DNA of 64,000 nucleotides from Zhengitettix transpicula (GCA_037074705.1 CM073596.1:54464001-54528000); one strand, 5' to 3'. Positions 1-14,241 are shown, counted from the stretch's first letter. Program-made: numbers and translations. The notes: generated by a model from the letters alone, not told the origin.

Positions 1-1800
1 TAACGAAATGGATTAATAACAAAATAAACAAAAAACACACCAATAATTTTTGTGAAATATCAAACCATTCATTGACCTGTATTATTTCTATTTTATTATT
101 TAATTGCTTCGGAAGTAAATATATTTCTTCAATAATAATAATATATGATAAAGGAATTAGATAAATAGTAAGTGATATTTTTAATAATTGTAGCTTCTCA
201 AATTTATATCATTTATATAATTAAAAATACATAAAAAGAAATTTACTCTTATTATACCCCCTCAAATAAACTTTTAATTTTATATAAATTTTATTTCATT
301 GTATTCAACAAAAATATATTTTTATTATAATAAAAAAAATTATATTTCTTATTTATCAAATAGAATTATTATTTAAATATTATTCTTTCTAAATTGTGTC
401 ATATACGTTTTTCTTTAATCTTATTAGAAATGTACTCTTTTCCTATGCTAGTATTTAGTCCTTATTTATGTATCTGATGATATCTTATTTATTTTATTTA
501 ATTCTTTGATCTATGAAAATTCCGTATTTTATTATTTCCTACTTAGACGCATTTAACTTTTATTTTTGTACTTTTAAAATCTTATTGATTAATATCCTTA
601 ATTTACTAATTTTATTAATTAGGTGTACTTAATATTTGTATATATTTAAATGTTTATTTTTTAAATTTTTTGTTAGGTCTGTCCCTTGTAATGATTTATG
701 TTTGCTTTTCTTATCTCATCATCTGAGGATGTATGGAAACAGAAAATAAAGCCTGAAATTCCAAGGATTAAGCACAAATCCGAAAGTATTGCTTTCAACT
801 GTAATAAAAGTTCTCATATTTCCATAAAATTTCGGAACGTCAGCAAAAAATATTTAAAGGTATTGGAAATTTTCATTTAATTCTATAAATTAATTCTAAA
901 AATTACCTTATTTTATTATATCCTATTTCAAAACCTTTTACTTTATTATTTATTTATTTTAATTGTTTTATATATTTTTATTTTATACGAATAAATTAGG
1001 AGTGCATAAGAAATACCATTGATTATTTAAATAAAGCTTGGAATTGCTGCTGCGAATTGATGATCATTCTTTGCATAACTACAAAAAGTTCATTGAAGTA
1101 AATACATCAGACACATCTGGGAAACTCTGAAATCTGCTCAATCTCTTTCATTTACGAACAATTTATTTTCCCCCGAAGAAGATTTTTTTTTTCCTGTGGA
1201 AGACGAAAATTTAATTTTAATGAAAGCTCCTTTTGTGTGCTAAGGACCCTCCGTTCTTGTAAAAGAAAGTAAGTGTTCACTTTGTGTTTCTTTTTTCTTT
1301 CTACTCTTAACTCGAGGCATTTTCCGATAAATCCGTAAGAGAACAGCGGAACAACACAACGCATTGTTAAAGAAAGTTTTCTTATTAAAATGGGGGCCAT
1401 CATTTACCTTGCTTTTCCTTACCGTTGACTTCTTACGGCAAAACAGCGAGAGGTAATTATGATTATTAATAATAACAAGAGGAGAAGCAACTAAAGAACT
1501 TCCAGGGATTTCTTTGCTTTTTTTAAAAAAAAAATAACAACAAGAAAATCCTTCAAAGGGAGAAGACACATGAAAAGTTCGGTTCGTTGTTCTTCAGGCT
1601 TTGGAATGGAAACGTGTTTCTTTCTTTTTGTGAATTTTGTAATTAGCGATTACGTACGTAAGTATTTTGTCCAGTTGGTTAATAAAGATAATGTATATAT
1701 TTTTTAATATTTAAGATAATGTGACATTTAAAATAAATAAACAGAAAAACTGCCAAATTTGTCAGTAAACTTGTTATTCAATTTAAACAAAAAATATTAT
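1..1800. other. AT-rich non-coding stretch
   Basis: Very AT-rich sequence with frequent stop codons in every frame. The only open frames are short and of low complexity, with no recognisable protein motif. I see no RNA gene or mobile element with usable boundaries. It reads as intergenic or intronic DNA. Confidence 0.6.
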
Positions 1801-1803
1801 TTA

Positions 1804-1837
1804 CGACGTTTCGTTCGTTGTTTTAGGATTTCATCAC
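1804..1837 (-). ncRNA. Hammerhead-core-like motif (decayed)
   Basis: On the minus strand, GUGAUGA (for CUGANGA) is followed by a partly paired segment and then an exact GAAACGUCG. This is one member of the family described at 20538-20566. Stem II is degraded, so it is a relic rather than an active ribozyme. Confidence 0.4.
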
Positions 1838-4800
1838 ATAATAGGCCTAAATAAAATTCTTCATGATGTTGTTTACTATTAAATTATATATAATAAATTA
1901 AAAATGTAAAATGAAAATGAAGGACACGTGCGTAAGCAATAAGAAATAGTCCATGACACAAAATATCTAAAATATTTCTGATATTTTCATTAAATTAATT
2001 CAAATCTGTAAAATTGAATTAGTTATTTAATTAAATTCATTTTAAACTTAACATGTTGAAGATATTTATTTAGATCGATTTTCTGATGAATTCTCAAAAC
2101 AGAGGACCAAAAGTCATAATATTGTAATTTTATGTTTATTTTGAATAACATAAGTTTTTCTGACAAACTGGCCTTTTTTTATATTTACTTATTTAACATA
2201 TTTTAATATGCATCATGCTAAAAATTATCCTTTGCAGGTAATACTGATTCAACCCTAGTATTTTTCACCATAAGAAGCTGACGAAGCGTTCAATATGGAT
2301 AGAAAATGACGTACAAAAGGTAAGGAAAATATGGGGAGAGTTGGAGATGAGATGTGAATAGGTCAAGCAGGTAGAGAAACAGCGAGTGGGCGAGGGAATG
2401 AAAGGGATCTGGATTTTGGCACATCACCGAGGAGAAGGAACTGCCCGAAACAATGGCGTCATCCAAGGACACGTGAGTAAAAAGGAAGGAATCTGCAGCT
2501 TCTTCTAAGGATCCACTAGATTAATTATAGAAAAGTAAGACAAGATGGCGATGAATAAAAAAGTGGAAATTAGTCAAGGCGGACATTTGAAGTCATGTAT
2601 TGAATATATTATCTGATCAATTCTAAGAGACGTCCATCTTAATCAGTATAAATTTAAAGGATACCGGTTTTCTTTTTTTTAAAACAAAACAACCAGTCAG
2701 GTCCGTCACCACCATGTACCGTCAAGCTGAACACATCATCCAATTGGCAAAGATAAAATAAACAAACATAAATGTCTCGTAAGTAAATATTATGAAGATT
2801 ATTATATTCCCTAATACCACGTTAATTGAAGTAAGTTAAGATAACTTAAAATTAGAGGAGCGCAGGCAGAAACTATAATTAAAATATATTGTAATATACA
2901 ATTTAATTATATCAAATCCAACACGTTGGGACCACATTATGTAATATACAAATTCAAAGGAAAAGATAAGTTATAGGATTTATAGCTGAATTATAACAAC
3001 TTTTTAAAGATAACAAACAAAAATTTAATTCAAATTTCGATTTTAATTTAGTTTCTGTACGTATTTTAGATAAACTCAATTCTTCAGGGCCGCTTATTGG
3101 ACCTCTAATAATTATAGTAATTTGCAATGATCACAAGTTATATGGAAATCAAAAGAATTATTATTAAATTTACAATAACAATTGATATAAAAAATCTAAA
3201 TAAATCTGAAATCCAGTGAAATATACTGAAATTTAAAGAAATCTGACGATACTCATATTTATATGATATTTAAAATAGAATATTTTTACATATAAGTTCA
3301 TTAGAGCTGCTCTTGTACCACATTACTTATACAGTTCTCTATTTTTCTTTTAAAGATAATTTATTTCTTAAGGTCATTAGTTTGTTTTCAATTTTGAGTC
3401 ACTTCGGTAAAATCCAACCACAATGTTTATACGCACCTCCTACTTTTACTAAGGATCCAATCCGACCACAGAAAGAAAGGTTTAGAAATGGTCGTCTTAA
3501 TACGGCAAAGAAAAATATTCAGTGTAAGATGATCAAACCAGTCATTTTCCAATTACAGATTAAAATAAAAGTCTTCGACGTAATTACAAAATATCATTGA
3601 AAATATATGAAATACAACAACTTTCTGAAGATACTTTGTGTTAATATTGTCCACTGGCTTGAGGAGGGTTAAAGTTCTCCCCAGTTTCCTGCGTCTGTTT
3701 CATGATGAACTGACCACCACAGACTACAATTTTTTTTTCTCTGTCTTTCAATCTTGTATCTCCCCTCCCAAAAAAATGAAATAGGAAAGCACCAGATGGT
3801 TTTTATGTGCGGGAGGAACAGGGTGAAAATGGAGCGTATCTCCTCCCCTTTTAGCTTCGTCGTTCATCTTCATCAGACTAAGTTTTGGAGGGAGGATGAC
3901 AGGAACGTAGTACGGAGGAGGGATATTATTGACACCACTGCTATTATCTCTTCACCTAACATCAAAACTTTCAAATGTAACCACGAAAGAAAAAATGAAA
4001 AATATTTCATGACACTCACAAAAAATCAATTCCTATAATTTTTAAGAGAAAAACAAAAGTAATTTTTAATTGGCATAGATTACGTAGCATTAGTTTTTTA
4101 TCCTCAGATATTTATAAAAATTTTGAACTTCTCTGCCTTCCTAATTTATATAATGACTCCAGCAAGACAGAATTCAGTGTCACGTTTTCTCTTCATTAAT
4201 TAAGAAGCCAATATCTGAAAACTATTACAACTTTTCTTCTTTAAGAGTCATGTTTATTCCTTTTACTTAAAAATAATTCTAAAGCGATCTGAAAACCTTA
4301 TGACCTCTGGTAACGGAGCGATATTTTTAGGTAAATCCTACAAAGAGAAATGGATCCTGAATAAGACTGTTACAAAACGATCAAATAAATTACTTTTGTT
4401 ATGGTAATAGGGCCTTTAATTGTCTTTAATAAAAAAATCCAAAATGCTTTCAAACAAAGCTCAGTTGAAAATAAATTAAAGGAACAGTATAGATAAACAC
4501 ACTTGGTTTTTATATAAAATTATGGTGGTTTGTATTTATATCATATTACCTAAAGTTTACCATTTTTTCAATATTTGGCCGTGAAAAATGTCGCTTTACT
4601 CCGTCATCGTCAATGCAGTAGAAAGGCCAAACGTGTCACGTAATAATGCATTTTATATGACTACAGTGCCGTGTTTTATTTATATATTAATTTAGGTCCT
4701 ATTACTAAAATTCGTTATCAAAATATTAATTTAATTCATATAATGTTGTGTGTATTTATTGCCGTATCATATTTCCTCTTTCGAGGGTTTACGACCAAAA

Positions 4801-7800
4801 AACAAACAAATAGATGTAAATCTACATATATAACTGCACATGTGTTGTTGTAATTGTAGATGACTGAAAGTGGTCCACGGTGCGGATGTACTTAGGCAAA
4901 ATATTAATGAGGATCGCCTCAAGTGTTGCAAGTCCAAATACGGATGAGAGAAGGAGAGAAGAGGGGAGGGAGAGCAAAACTAACGGTCACAGCAAGGTCA
5001 AAAAGTACATGCTCAACGTCTTGTGCAAATCTACCAAGTTCAATGGTTAATAATTGGGTAAAATATAACCAGAAGAATCACTCAAGCTAGAAAGTTGTGT
5101 ATTTATGGAAGATATCTTATAATTAAGGAGGTTGTAATTAGTTCGGTTGTTTAGTTAGCGAAGAAAGAAGATCCTCTTCCACAGAGATCGTCAACAGATA
5201 AAGGCTAAAAATACACACACAAATTCTACGTAAAGCCTGCGTAAGGCCCTTAAAATAAGAGATTGACAACAGAATAAGCGTAAAATGTCTAAGAGAAGAC
5301 ATTGAACAGAAATAAATCGGAAATGATATTAAGTACTAAGGCAATAGTTACCAAAAAAAACTATTTTTCCAAACCCGTTATCGACCCTTAAAAATCATTT
5401 CTAGTGATTTACTTATATTTCACTTACAAATGAAAGCTTTAACTAGCTTGATGGATTAATTTTAACATTATTAAATTGATGATAATAATTTCCTAAAAAA
5501 TATTGTGACCTAGTATCAGCATCAGTGAGGCGCGACGGTTTGATAACCTTTAGCAGGATTATATATATATATATATTCTAATAACCCGATTACATATTGG
5601 TTAATTTTTTTTAATGTTCTCATAATTGTCCCGAAATTGTAGTATTTTAATGGCTGCTTCGTGTTAATTAATTAATACATATTTTTTCCAACATATTGGC
5701 CGTTTTATATATTTAATATTTAAAATTCTTTTTTTATATTTAAAATATATTTATTATACTCTGTAAACTGTAATCACGGGTTCGGATGCTTTGCAAGGCA
5801 ACGGTAGATCTTGTATGGACTCGATTGGTGAATTAAGCTCCAATCGTCTGACCAGAAGAAGCGTGAATTATTGATTGGTCAGCCCAGGGGGAATGATTGA
5901 CAGTTCACTAGCCCATCCTCTGAAAAGAAGCTCCTTAATCTCTGAAGACAGACTGTCAGTTTCTTCTAATTGTATTTCCGCCGTTAATCCAACCAGCAGT
6001 AGAAATGAACAAAAAAAAATAGAGACAAAGAAATATGAAAATGGAAAAATTGCAGTGACGTTTCAGTGACGTAACCTGGATGACTAACCACTCTCTGCAG
6101 ATGCTGAACTACGTAGTAGCATTCCTGTAGAAAGGCTAGACGGCCTTAATCGCCGGAGTCTATATTTACGACTCTGGGTGACTTAATCGCAGAATCTCTA
6201 GTGACGTCATCTGAGCCGTCCTGTGACGTAATGAAGTAGCTTTGCAGTGAGTCGACCTCTGTCAGGGTCGCGAGCTTTCACCTCATCCTCAACACCTCAA
6301 ACAGTCCGAGCAATGCAAGACATGCCAAACCTCAAGTAGGCCAAGAAGAAGGTTGATTATGCAATACCATTGAGGATAATGCCTTCAAATAGGTACTAAG
6401 CTTTCTATGAATTATTGGGACTATAAATGATGGGGTATAAATTTTCTGTAATATATATTTATCGTTTGATGACGTCAATAGGCATAAATAAGAATGAAAA
6501 TATAAAAATTTAGAAAAGTTAAACCTACATGAAATATGCGTTTCACGAAATCTATTCGAAAAAGAGACTCAATATGATTTTCCAATTATACGATAGAAGA
6601 AAAATGTAGTTTAAAAATAATTTGAAAAAACGTGCGTCTGGAGTATTGAAGGTACAGTATGGACTGACTATTAATAACTGCATTTTAAACTAATGAATCA
6701 ACATTTTCCGAAACACATTATTTTTCTTTCAGACTGATAAATCTTTATGATTTACCCAGTTTCTGTTTCCTGAAGAGACAATCATATCCACAGTCACAAT
6801 CCTTCCCATGCAAATGAATGGTAAAATCAAACGGTGCAGAAATAAATTCCTGTAATAATCTTACGCGGAAGCAAATGTTGACAGAGTAAACACACAGATG
6901 AATGAGTTGAAGAAAGACAAAAAAAACCAGCCACCGATTTACCATCGCTCGCAAACAACAATTTACGTAAGCCTGGTTCCTCCGCTGATGAATGTGCCTC
7001 GTCACTTCACAACGTCAGCTGAAAAAAACTACTTCTAAGTTGAGAAACGTCGATGAAAAACCTAATACGAACTTTACAATTGGCAAAGTCACCTTGAATT
7101 CCATTCATTCAACTCCGGAAATTGGTAACGGTTATAGATGGAGCGATACTGATAAAGCTGAATGACATCACTAATTTCCTGGCCAGGACCAATAGCAGCA
7201 CGGTCTAAAATATCGAGTAAATGGAAAATAATATGTTTTTGACTTGGATACGCAAACTGATTCCAGATCTAATATAAAAGGGATTTATTTCGATCGATAT
7301 TTATCTTATTGAAGACTCTAGAGGGAATAATTAGTCAGAAATGTATTATAAAATTTAAAACATTATATTATAAGGAACACAACGTTGGGACATCTTCGGG
7401 TGTAAATTTCAATTAAATTCATAATCTAAAAAAAGAATTTTTTTTACTAAAATGATTATTTGTAATACAATTGTAAAAACAATATATAGAACATTGCTGA
7501 CATTTAATTACATAAATTGTACAGGGGCATAATAATTATAAGGTGTAATTGACACAGATGTTGTGGGTATTTTTGAATATAAAATAACAATGTAAAGAAA
7601 AAAATTGAAAAACAAGGAAGCATAAATTATTTTTATATTTGTATTATCATTATTTAAATTAATGAATGAATAATTGGATGTAATATTTAACAAATCTCTC
7701 ATTAATCTGGAATAATATTTGCATTCTTCATGGACAAGTTTTACAGAATGCTAATCGAAATACGAGAACTTTCATACCAATATTCTGTTCTTTCTAAACA

Positions 7801-7860
7801 TGAGGTTCTTCGTACATTTAGGAATTTAACGTTGTCCAGTTATCTGTTACGCCTATGTTA
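1838..7860. other. AT-rich non-coding stretch with simple repeats
   Basis: No supportable gene. A short (TA)n run lies near 5562-5576. Fragments resembling the hammerhead-like family, with the central loop lost, occur near 2922-2945 and on the minus strand near 7368-7395 (CCGAAGAUGUCCCAACGUUG, where stem II runs straight into the ACGUUG tail). The open frames here are under 100 codons and match no family I recognise. Confidence 0.5.
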
Positions 7861-8867
7861 TTGTAATTCGAATCCGTCAAATGTGATTCCTCCGAGCTGA
7901 GCCGTGAAGAAGCCATGCGCCTGCTTTGTAGACTCTCCCGCCGTGTCGCTATTAGCGTTGTGCTGCATACTTAACAGATGCCTCACGATCAACAATTAAT
8001 TTTATTCATGTTAATATGTAGATAACGAGATCTTTTATAGATTTCTCTCCTGTTAGTGTGCGCTTTGGCAATAGTTTTTTTTCTTTTCGTAATCGAATAT
8101 GTATTAACCAATACACCACCAGGTGGTTACGACTGGCACATACAAGTCACGGATTCGATTTCTGGCACAGCAACCAGAAGCAGTTGCTCGCGAGCTACGA
8201 TGGGGAAATGTAACACTACCGTTGCCAATTTTTTTTCTCCTCACGGTCCAACAAGCAGCTTACAGTTTAGCCAAGGCCAGAGTTCACCGTTGGGGTTTTA
8301 TCTTATTACAGAGGACTTGGTCCTTACCAAAATTTTATTCACATTGATCTTGTATATTAAAATAAAGGTCATATATTTTATAATTGAACTAGCTGATTAA
8401 TAATAAATATGTCACAGAACTATCAATCAACTTATAAACATTGACAATAAAATGTATTGACTTATAATAAAGAACCATACGTCTTTTTAATACAATACGT
8501 TCTATCCTGGAGTGTACAATGTGGAAAATAACTGTACTTTTAATTCTAAAAAAAATTTTCTGGTTTCGTAAAACTGTACATTCGTATTTCATATTATCTG
8601 TGGGGTGACGTCACAGGCATGCACGCACATATGTTTTTGGCACAAAATTTGCCTGCTTTTCACTTAAAATTCCTCCCACCTTTATGCTAGATTTTGTTTT
8701 TAAGAATAGTTGTAGGAAGCTTTGTTGCAATTTGTCTCCGCTTTTCAGAGCCAATGTGGAACATGCGAAAAATTATATTATAATGAAGATAAAGTGCTGT
8801 ATAGTTACTTTTATTCGATTACCAATTCCATTAAAACATTATGAAACTTAAATGAAATGATATATAA
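7861..8867. other. Unassigned stretch with a tRNA-like B-box motif
   Basis: Two overlapping frames (about 8056-8400 and 8123-8347) are open but translate to nothing recognisable. Around 8150-8165 there is CGGATTCGATTTC, close to the pol III B-box consensus GGTTCGANTCC. The moderate-GC part (about 8110-8310) may therefore be a decayed SINE. No A box or tail could be placed. Confidence 0.25.
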
Positions 8868-8915
8868 GCCCCGATACGACAGTAGGGTTCGAATCCCACC
8901 TCTGTCAGTACTTTT
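8868..8915 (+). repeat. tRNA-like fragment (SINE relic)
   Basis: The sequence contains GGGTTCGAATCCC, an excellent T-arm/B-box match. It is flanked by GACAG and CTGTC, which can pair around it. The 5' half of a tRNA with its A box is missing, so this is a fragment and not a functional tRNA. The GTTCGAATCCCACCTCTGTC tail resembles the 3' half of a class II (Ser/Leu) tRNA. That assignment is tentative. Confidence 0.4.
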
Positions 8916-9460
8916 ACCAGTGCTTTATGAGACTTATCCTCAATAGTTATAAACATTTCTAGTGAAATACACTTTAACATAAAACCAATACACAAATAAA
9001 TTTTTATTTTTGAGGAAATCATTTATAAAATCTGTAGTATTTTTATGCATCTTGATTATTCCTCATTTTGTTCTCATTAATATAAATATATCTCGCCAAT
9101 GAAATCAGGAAAAAATAATTAACATGGTTAATTAATAAATTTAACATTCAATGAACCGAACAACATTTTGGGATCACTTCACTCGTTCATATACTATTAA
9201 TTAATTTTAAGTTCCAACATATATCTAAAAATAAAGAAAATTAAATTATATGACGCATAAATATCCACGAATAATTCATTTAAAACTTCAAATATTTTTA
9301 TTTATTATGAAAATTATAGGAATTAAACGTTGGTTTGTTCATTAAATGTAAAATTATTAATCAATTAATTTAATAATTTCTTTGCATTAATTGGCTATAA
9401 ATTGTCAGTTAATTTTTAATTTTAACTTAACGCTTATTCTTTGCTTCTGACACCGAGTGT

Positions 9461-9531
9461 AAGTTTTTTTTAAATAACAGGCTACAAGATGGTAATCCAC
9501 GTGTTGGAAACTCTTCTTTAATAGCATAAAA
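9461..9531 (-). repeat. 3'-end fragment of the GC-rich SINE-like family (decayed)
   Basis: On the minus strand it reads TATGCTATTAAAGaaGAG...GTGGATTACC...TAGCCTGTT then an A-rich tail. This is the 3' terminus seen in the better copies at 39581-39986 and 45957-46458. Divergence is high, so it is an old insertion with the 5' part missing. Confidence 0.45.
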
Positions 9532-9829
9532 TGTATGTGTATGTATGTATTTATTTAATCTCCAAATGGACAGTTTTCCCGGTAGTTGATGCATGAAATT
9601 AAAATTTAATTATAAAAATTAAATAAAAGAAGATAAATAAAAGGTATAAGAGTAAATTGATATAATTATTTTCAAATATAAGCTAGTTTTGGGTCATTCT
9701 TTCAACTATATACATTTATATATAGAATCATTAATTAAAGGTTAATTTTATTGACAGAATTAATATTGTGCTGGCTTGAAAGAAAAATAGTGAAAAGATA
9801 TCTGAAAATAGAAATTAGAAGAAAAATAA

Positions 9830-9893
9830 CTTTTCAGTCACAATAGTATTTTTTATTATTCTATACATAATAAATACTATTGTGGCTGTAAAG
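9830..9893. repeat. Palindromic hairpin
   Basis: CACAATAGTATT at 9839-9850 is exactly reverse-complementary to AATACTATTGTG at 9873-9884, with a 22-bp AT-rich spacer. The pairing extends imperfectly outward through CTTTTCAG and CTGTAAAGG. This is a MITE-like foldback or a stem-loop capable transcript. No target duplication was identified. Confidence 0.6.
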
Positions 9894-11078
9894 GTTTTTT
9901 TTATATAAGATACAGTCAATTCTTATTGTGAATTCAATAATTGGAGTTCTGAAATAACCACAAAAAAAAACACTTTACAAACATGTGAGTTGTCGAAAGT
10001 TTCAGACTGTAAAGATTGTGACTTTAAAAGATTAATGTTAATGAAATTGCGGGTTACTAAGAAAAATTAATTTCTAATTTTCATGGATACGAGTGACACC
10101 GGAATAAAAAAAATAAAAACATGTTCATGTTAAAGCTGAACGAATATTAGCAAGCATAAAATATATTTTTGGTCTGAAACACACTTTAATATTTAGTAAA
10201 AGACTTTTAATATTTTTTCTAAACGACTGAGGCCACATTCAACAGAAAGCTTTTAATTAAACAATCCCCGACGTAGGAAAGACGTAATACAACAAGTTTA
10301 TTTACAGACTGAGTACTTATTGTAGTGGTATTTCTGTATCTCGGTCTTTAATGGCGTCCACTTTCACCGAGTGCGCTTCACAAATGTGGAGAGCAAACGG
10401 CCTTTGGTGTGCAGACGGAAGTGGCCAAACACTTGCAGAAGACGCACCTTTGTGTGCAGCTAATGGCGTGCGTATGTACTTGTGCGAGTGCGTGTGTGCG
10501 TGTGGAAGTCCAGACTCTCAGTAAACACACGCACTCTGCTGAAGCAAAGAAACAGACTGCTCGATAACACATCGTACATCTGGATGAGATTGAAAGAACT
10601 GTGAAGAAAAAATAATTATCTCTGGAGTCCGGGACTTCGTTTTCTTCCCTCTTGTCGGTAGCATTGAAACTGAAACAAGAATAGGAAAAATAAATAAAAC
10701 TTTCCCGCTGAAAAAAAATCCTCAACTTGGTTTTACATCACCTGAAACGCGTCTCAAAAAACAAAACCTTACCTGTTACGTCACAAATAAGCTAAAAAAC
10801 TAATTAAACACTAAAATATTTTCAATACAGGTAAATTTGTCAGATGTAATTTATTTTTTTCATTCACATTCTTCGCGTTTCGTCCTCCATAAACTGATTC
10901 ATAATATGTAGATTGATATAATTTATTTTTTTGAATTTCGAAATTATTCAATACATACCAGCCAAATTTAGTACGTATTATTTCACGCTTTGAATATTTA
11001 TTATTTGTCCTTTGTTTTTATTATACATTAACGGCCAATTAATACAGAGAATATTAAATGAGTTGATTATTTATTATA

Positions 11079-11116
11079 CCGCAAATTTCATCCCGTAATT
11101 TTGGACCTCTTCAGGT
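11079..11116 (-). ncRNA. Hammerhead-core-like motif
   Basis: The minus strand carries an exact CUGAAGA (11108-11114), then GGUCC-AAAAUUA-CGGGAU, then GAAAUUUGCGG (GAAA at 11086-11089). The layout is the catalytic core order of a hammerhead ribozyme. Stem II pairs only partly, through C-G and G-U pairs. Same family as 20538-20566. Confidence 0.45.
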
Positions 11117-11589
11117 GTTGCAGAGTTATCAATTAATTTTTAACACACAAATATATCTAAAAATAATGTAATGTAATGAATTAATATCCTAAATTACGTG
11201 ATATAATTTTCTTTGTTTTTAAATATATTTGGAAGCTTAACTTTATTATTATTATTATTGTAACACCTTAAATGTTCTAATTTCCGTATTAATAATGTAT
11301 TTATTAATATTCATTCTTCATATATTCTAAAACATTTTGTATTCAAGGTATATAATTTCTGCATGCCTTCCAACATAAGTAGAATTAAAAGAAAAAATAC
11401 ATCTATTTTGTCCATCAACCATCCCAAACTCTATACCATACTATTCTATTTGTGCAAATATTGAATTAATTCATTTTATACAAATTTGGAGTAGATTGAA
11501 TTAATTTTAAAGAGAAAAAAATGTTATCTATCACTTTTCCCAAAGTTGAATTTATCAGTTAGTTAGAAAAATCCAATTCAGATGCATCT

Positions 11590-11660
11590 TTTTTAGTAAC
11601 AGGCTACCTGAGGGTGTGAGACCACCTTGTGGTATAATAGCATAGGAAGGGGGATGCTGA
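11590..11660 (-). repeat. 3'-end fragment of the GC-rich SINE-like family
   Basis: On the minus strand it ends ...CCTTCCTATGCTATTATACC...CACCCTCAGGTAGCCTGTTACTAAAAAA. That is the family's terminal block with a short A tail. Only about 70 bp remain, which fits severe 5' truncation of a retroposon. Confidence 0.5.
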
Positions 11661-13240
11661 AGTGAAAGCAAAGGAACCTGCCCTGTATTAGTTAAAATGT
11701 TTCACTTTCGCACAACTGCTGTGAATGAGTGAGTTGTTGTATTGATGTGATCCGAGGAGTGTCCCGAGATCTATGAGCTTCCGGAGGTCTTTGCTGGTCG
11801 ACTGCCCTTGAGACATGCAGAGAGATAGGGACGGCGGCCCTACTAGAAATACCACACACTCACACAGCATAGCGAATGCAGATGCGCCCGTGTGTAGTTG
11901 GCATTCCTGTCTGGCTGGCCCCAAAAATCACCCTCGACATTAGCGAGTAATCCCTCCTGAGATGACCGTGGTCCCGGAAGTGGTGATCAGCGCACGTCAA
12001 CTCCCGAGGGCTGATCTTCTAGAGTGTCTTGTGGTAGTCCGTGAATCATTTATAACGTTCAGGTTCTCAAAAACAGAGACCAAGATTTTCGCAGTCTGGA
12101 TGCTGAATTGAAGGATCAGCTCGATTTTTAATTAATTTCGTTAAATACTAAATTTTATTTCTATTATTTTCAGATGTAACAATTTTCTTTCTTATCGAAT
12201 ACCTCAAATATACATTTTCTAATTTTAATTGTAACCTTATTCGTGAATAGTTTATTTGATATATTTCTTCATTTTTGTATTATTATTTTCTCCTTTCCTT
12301 TATACGTTTTGCTTTTATTTGTCTCTGAGCCTACTTTCTTTTTCATTGATGTGTTTTTACAGTTGTTGTATGACATTATCTAAGACTGTAATGGTGCTTT
12401 GTCTCGTCGGTAGAAAATTAATTAAATAAATTCTATACCATCCAGCATTCCTCTATCTGTTTAGACTATTAGCACATTATTTTGTTATATTTTTTATTAT
12501 CCCTTAATTTTTTCAGAATAATTGTTGAATCTGTAGCTTTGTAAAAATTCTATTTCATAACTTTTATGCTTTTTCTATTCTATTTTCTATTCACTTTGTA
12601 GTTTTTTTAAAAAAAATAGGACCATTTTCTTGAAATATCCCAATGGTATAAAAAAAGAATCGATTACTTAATAATCAAGTAATTATACGAGAAATTTGCG
12701 TGACATTGACTTCCAGTGTCAGCCGCCTACCTTGGATGGGTCTAGTACAAAATTCCGACACACATTTACCTGAAGCACGTTTTTTTTTTGACAATATCCC
12801 AATTGGCGTTTGCCCGATTTTCCAGTTGGGTCGTTTTCCCGACAGGTACGAAATAAAACATAATATTAATATTGTAGAACACTTAATGTGTTAGTTATCC
12901 TATTTTTGATGATTATTATTGTAAATTAATTGCTTGGAACAATTTCAACCAAACTTGGTTCACGTAATACTTAAGATTCAAGATCAACCCCTATGGATTT
13001 AAGATAACTAGCAACTGGAAGGAGGTCGTATTTTCGAAATATGCGATAACGGTATATATTGGCGACGAATAAATAGTTTACGGGGTCGATCAGATGTTTT
13101 CATCCACCAAAGCCATGCGGACAGCTCTAGGGGTGGGGTGTAATGGGGTGATGAAAATTGCGGTAACGCAAGATTAATGTCGAATCCGGTTTACGATAGT
13201 CGCCGATTTTACGGCATTCCAGCAGGGTTAAGTTAAAGTT
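11661..13240. other. Stretch without a supportable gene
   Basis: A moderate-GC patch at about 11690-12060 has an open minus-strand frame (11688-11924) that I cannot assign. The rest is AT-rich with no feature I can place. Confidence 0.4.
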
Positions 13241-13243
13241 TAA

Positions 13244-13257
13244 CCCCCCCCCCCCCC
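13244..13257 (+). repeat. Poly-C run (14 bp)
   Basis: Fourteen consecutive C residues. Runs of this length are prone to sequencing error, so the exact length is uncertain. Confidence 0.8.
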
Positions 13258-14209
13258 TATGGATGGAAGTGGAAGGGATTGATAATAATTTCATATCGAC
13301 CCGAGATTGGTGTCGAATCCTGAGTTGTGGGGGTCACTGAGTATAATTGCCGGTTAAGTTGTATCTCAGGCCTCTACGAGTAGGGGTGGAAGGGTGTAAA
13401 ACAAAGTTCTGCGTTCAATATTTAAAAAACTACAATCCGGAAATTGTTTCGGGAAAGCGTCCACCGGGCAAGTGTGGGTCGGACAAACGACCGGATCCTC
13501 AAATAAATACTAGTATTTCTTCATTGAATTTCCTGGAAGTTCCAACTAGATCCCTTAACCTCTTGTTGATTACTTGAGTACCCCAACCTCCTCTTCGGAG
13601 GATCTCCCTAGCGACCTTGTGAGTTTGCAGAACTATTGGAGACTTGGTTGGCGTTGTCCAAGACTTGGTTTTCGTTTGGTAAGAGAGCAGGTTGGTAGTT
13701 CCGGCAGGGCTGTCTGACCTTGACCCTTGTGGATCGCGATAACACGGGAAATGAGAAACTGCTCGCGGTCGCACAGTTACGGACACGCACGTGCCAGGAG
13801 CCTACGTGCCGCGTATACCACAGTCACTTCCCAATAAAAAAAAATTCACAAACTGCACATGAGCCAGACTTGCTTTCACACCTCTTACAATATGCACAGT
13901 TTAAAGAACCACAAGCTACGAGTAACATCCAAAGAATCGAAAGACAATTACCTGTCAATATCACAACTCGAGAATTGTAGGACTCAGGACTACGAGGAAG
14001 GAAACATTGGTTTTGAATAGTGATGTAATGAGGAATTGAGAGGATCTTGAAAAACACATTCCAAAACACAATTAATTTAACTTGTGTGCTTTGATTGAGT
14101 TGGACTTTCAGGCGATTACAATCAATTCCTCAATGATGAACGCAGGATTTTCCGATAAATAAATTTAATAAATTATTCTTGGATTTATCAAACTTGTCAA
14201 ATGTTTAGT

Positions 14210-14241
14210 ATCCGCGTTTATCATCATCCACGTCGTCAGGT
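14210..14241 (-). ncRNA. Hammerhead-core-like motif
   Basis: The minus strand has an exact CUGACGA (14233-14239), a short central segment CGUGGAUGAUG, and AUAAACGCGG in place of GAAAC. The first half of the core is intact and the second is mutated (GAAA to UAAA). An ancient member of the family. Confidence 0.4.

Noticed and set aside
7368..7395. Intact hammerhead core on the minus strand
   Set aside because: CCGAAGAUGUCCC runs directly into ACGUUGUG. The loop, second stem strand and GAAA are missing.
8056..8400. Plus-strand frame of 114 codons
   Set aside because: No domain. Overlapped by another open frame, and the sequence has a B-box-like motif, so a decayed repeat is more likely.
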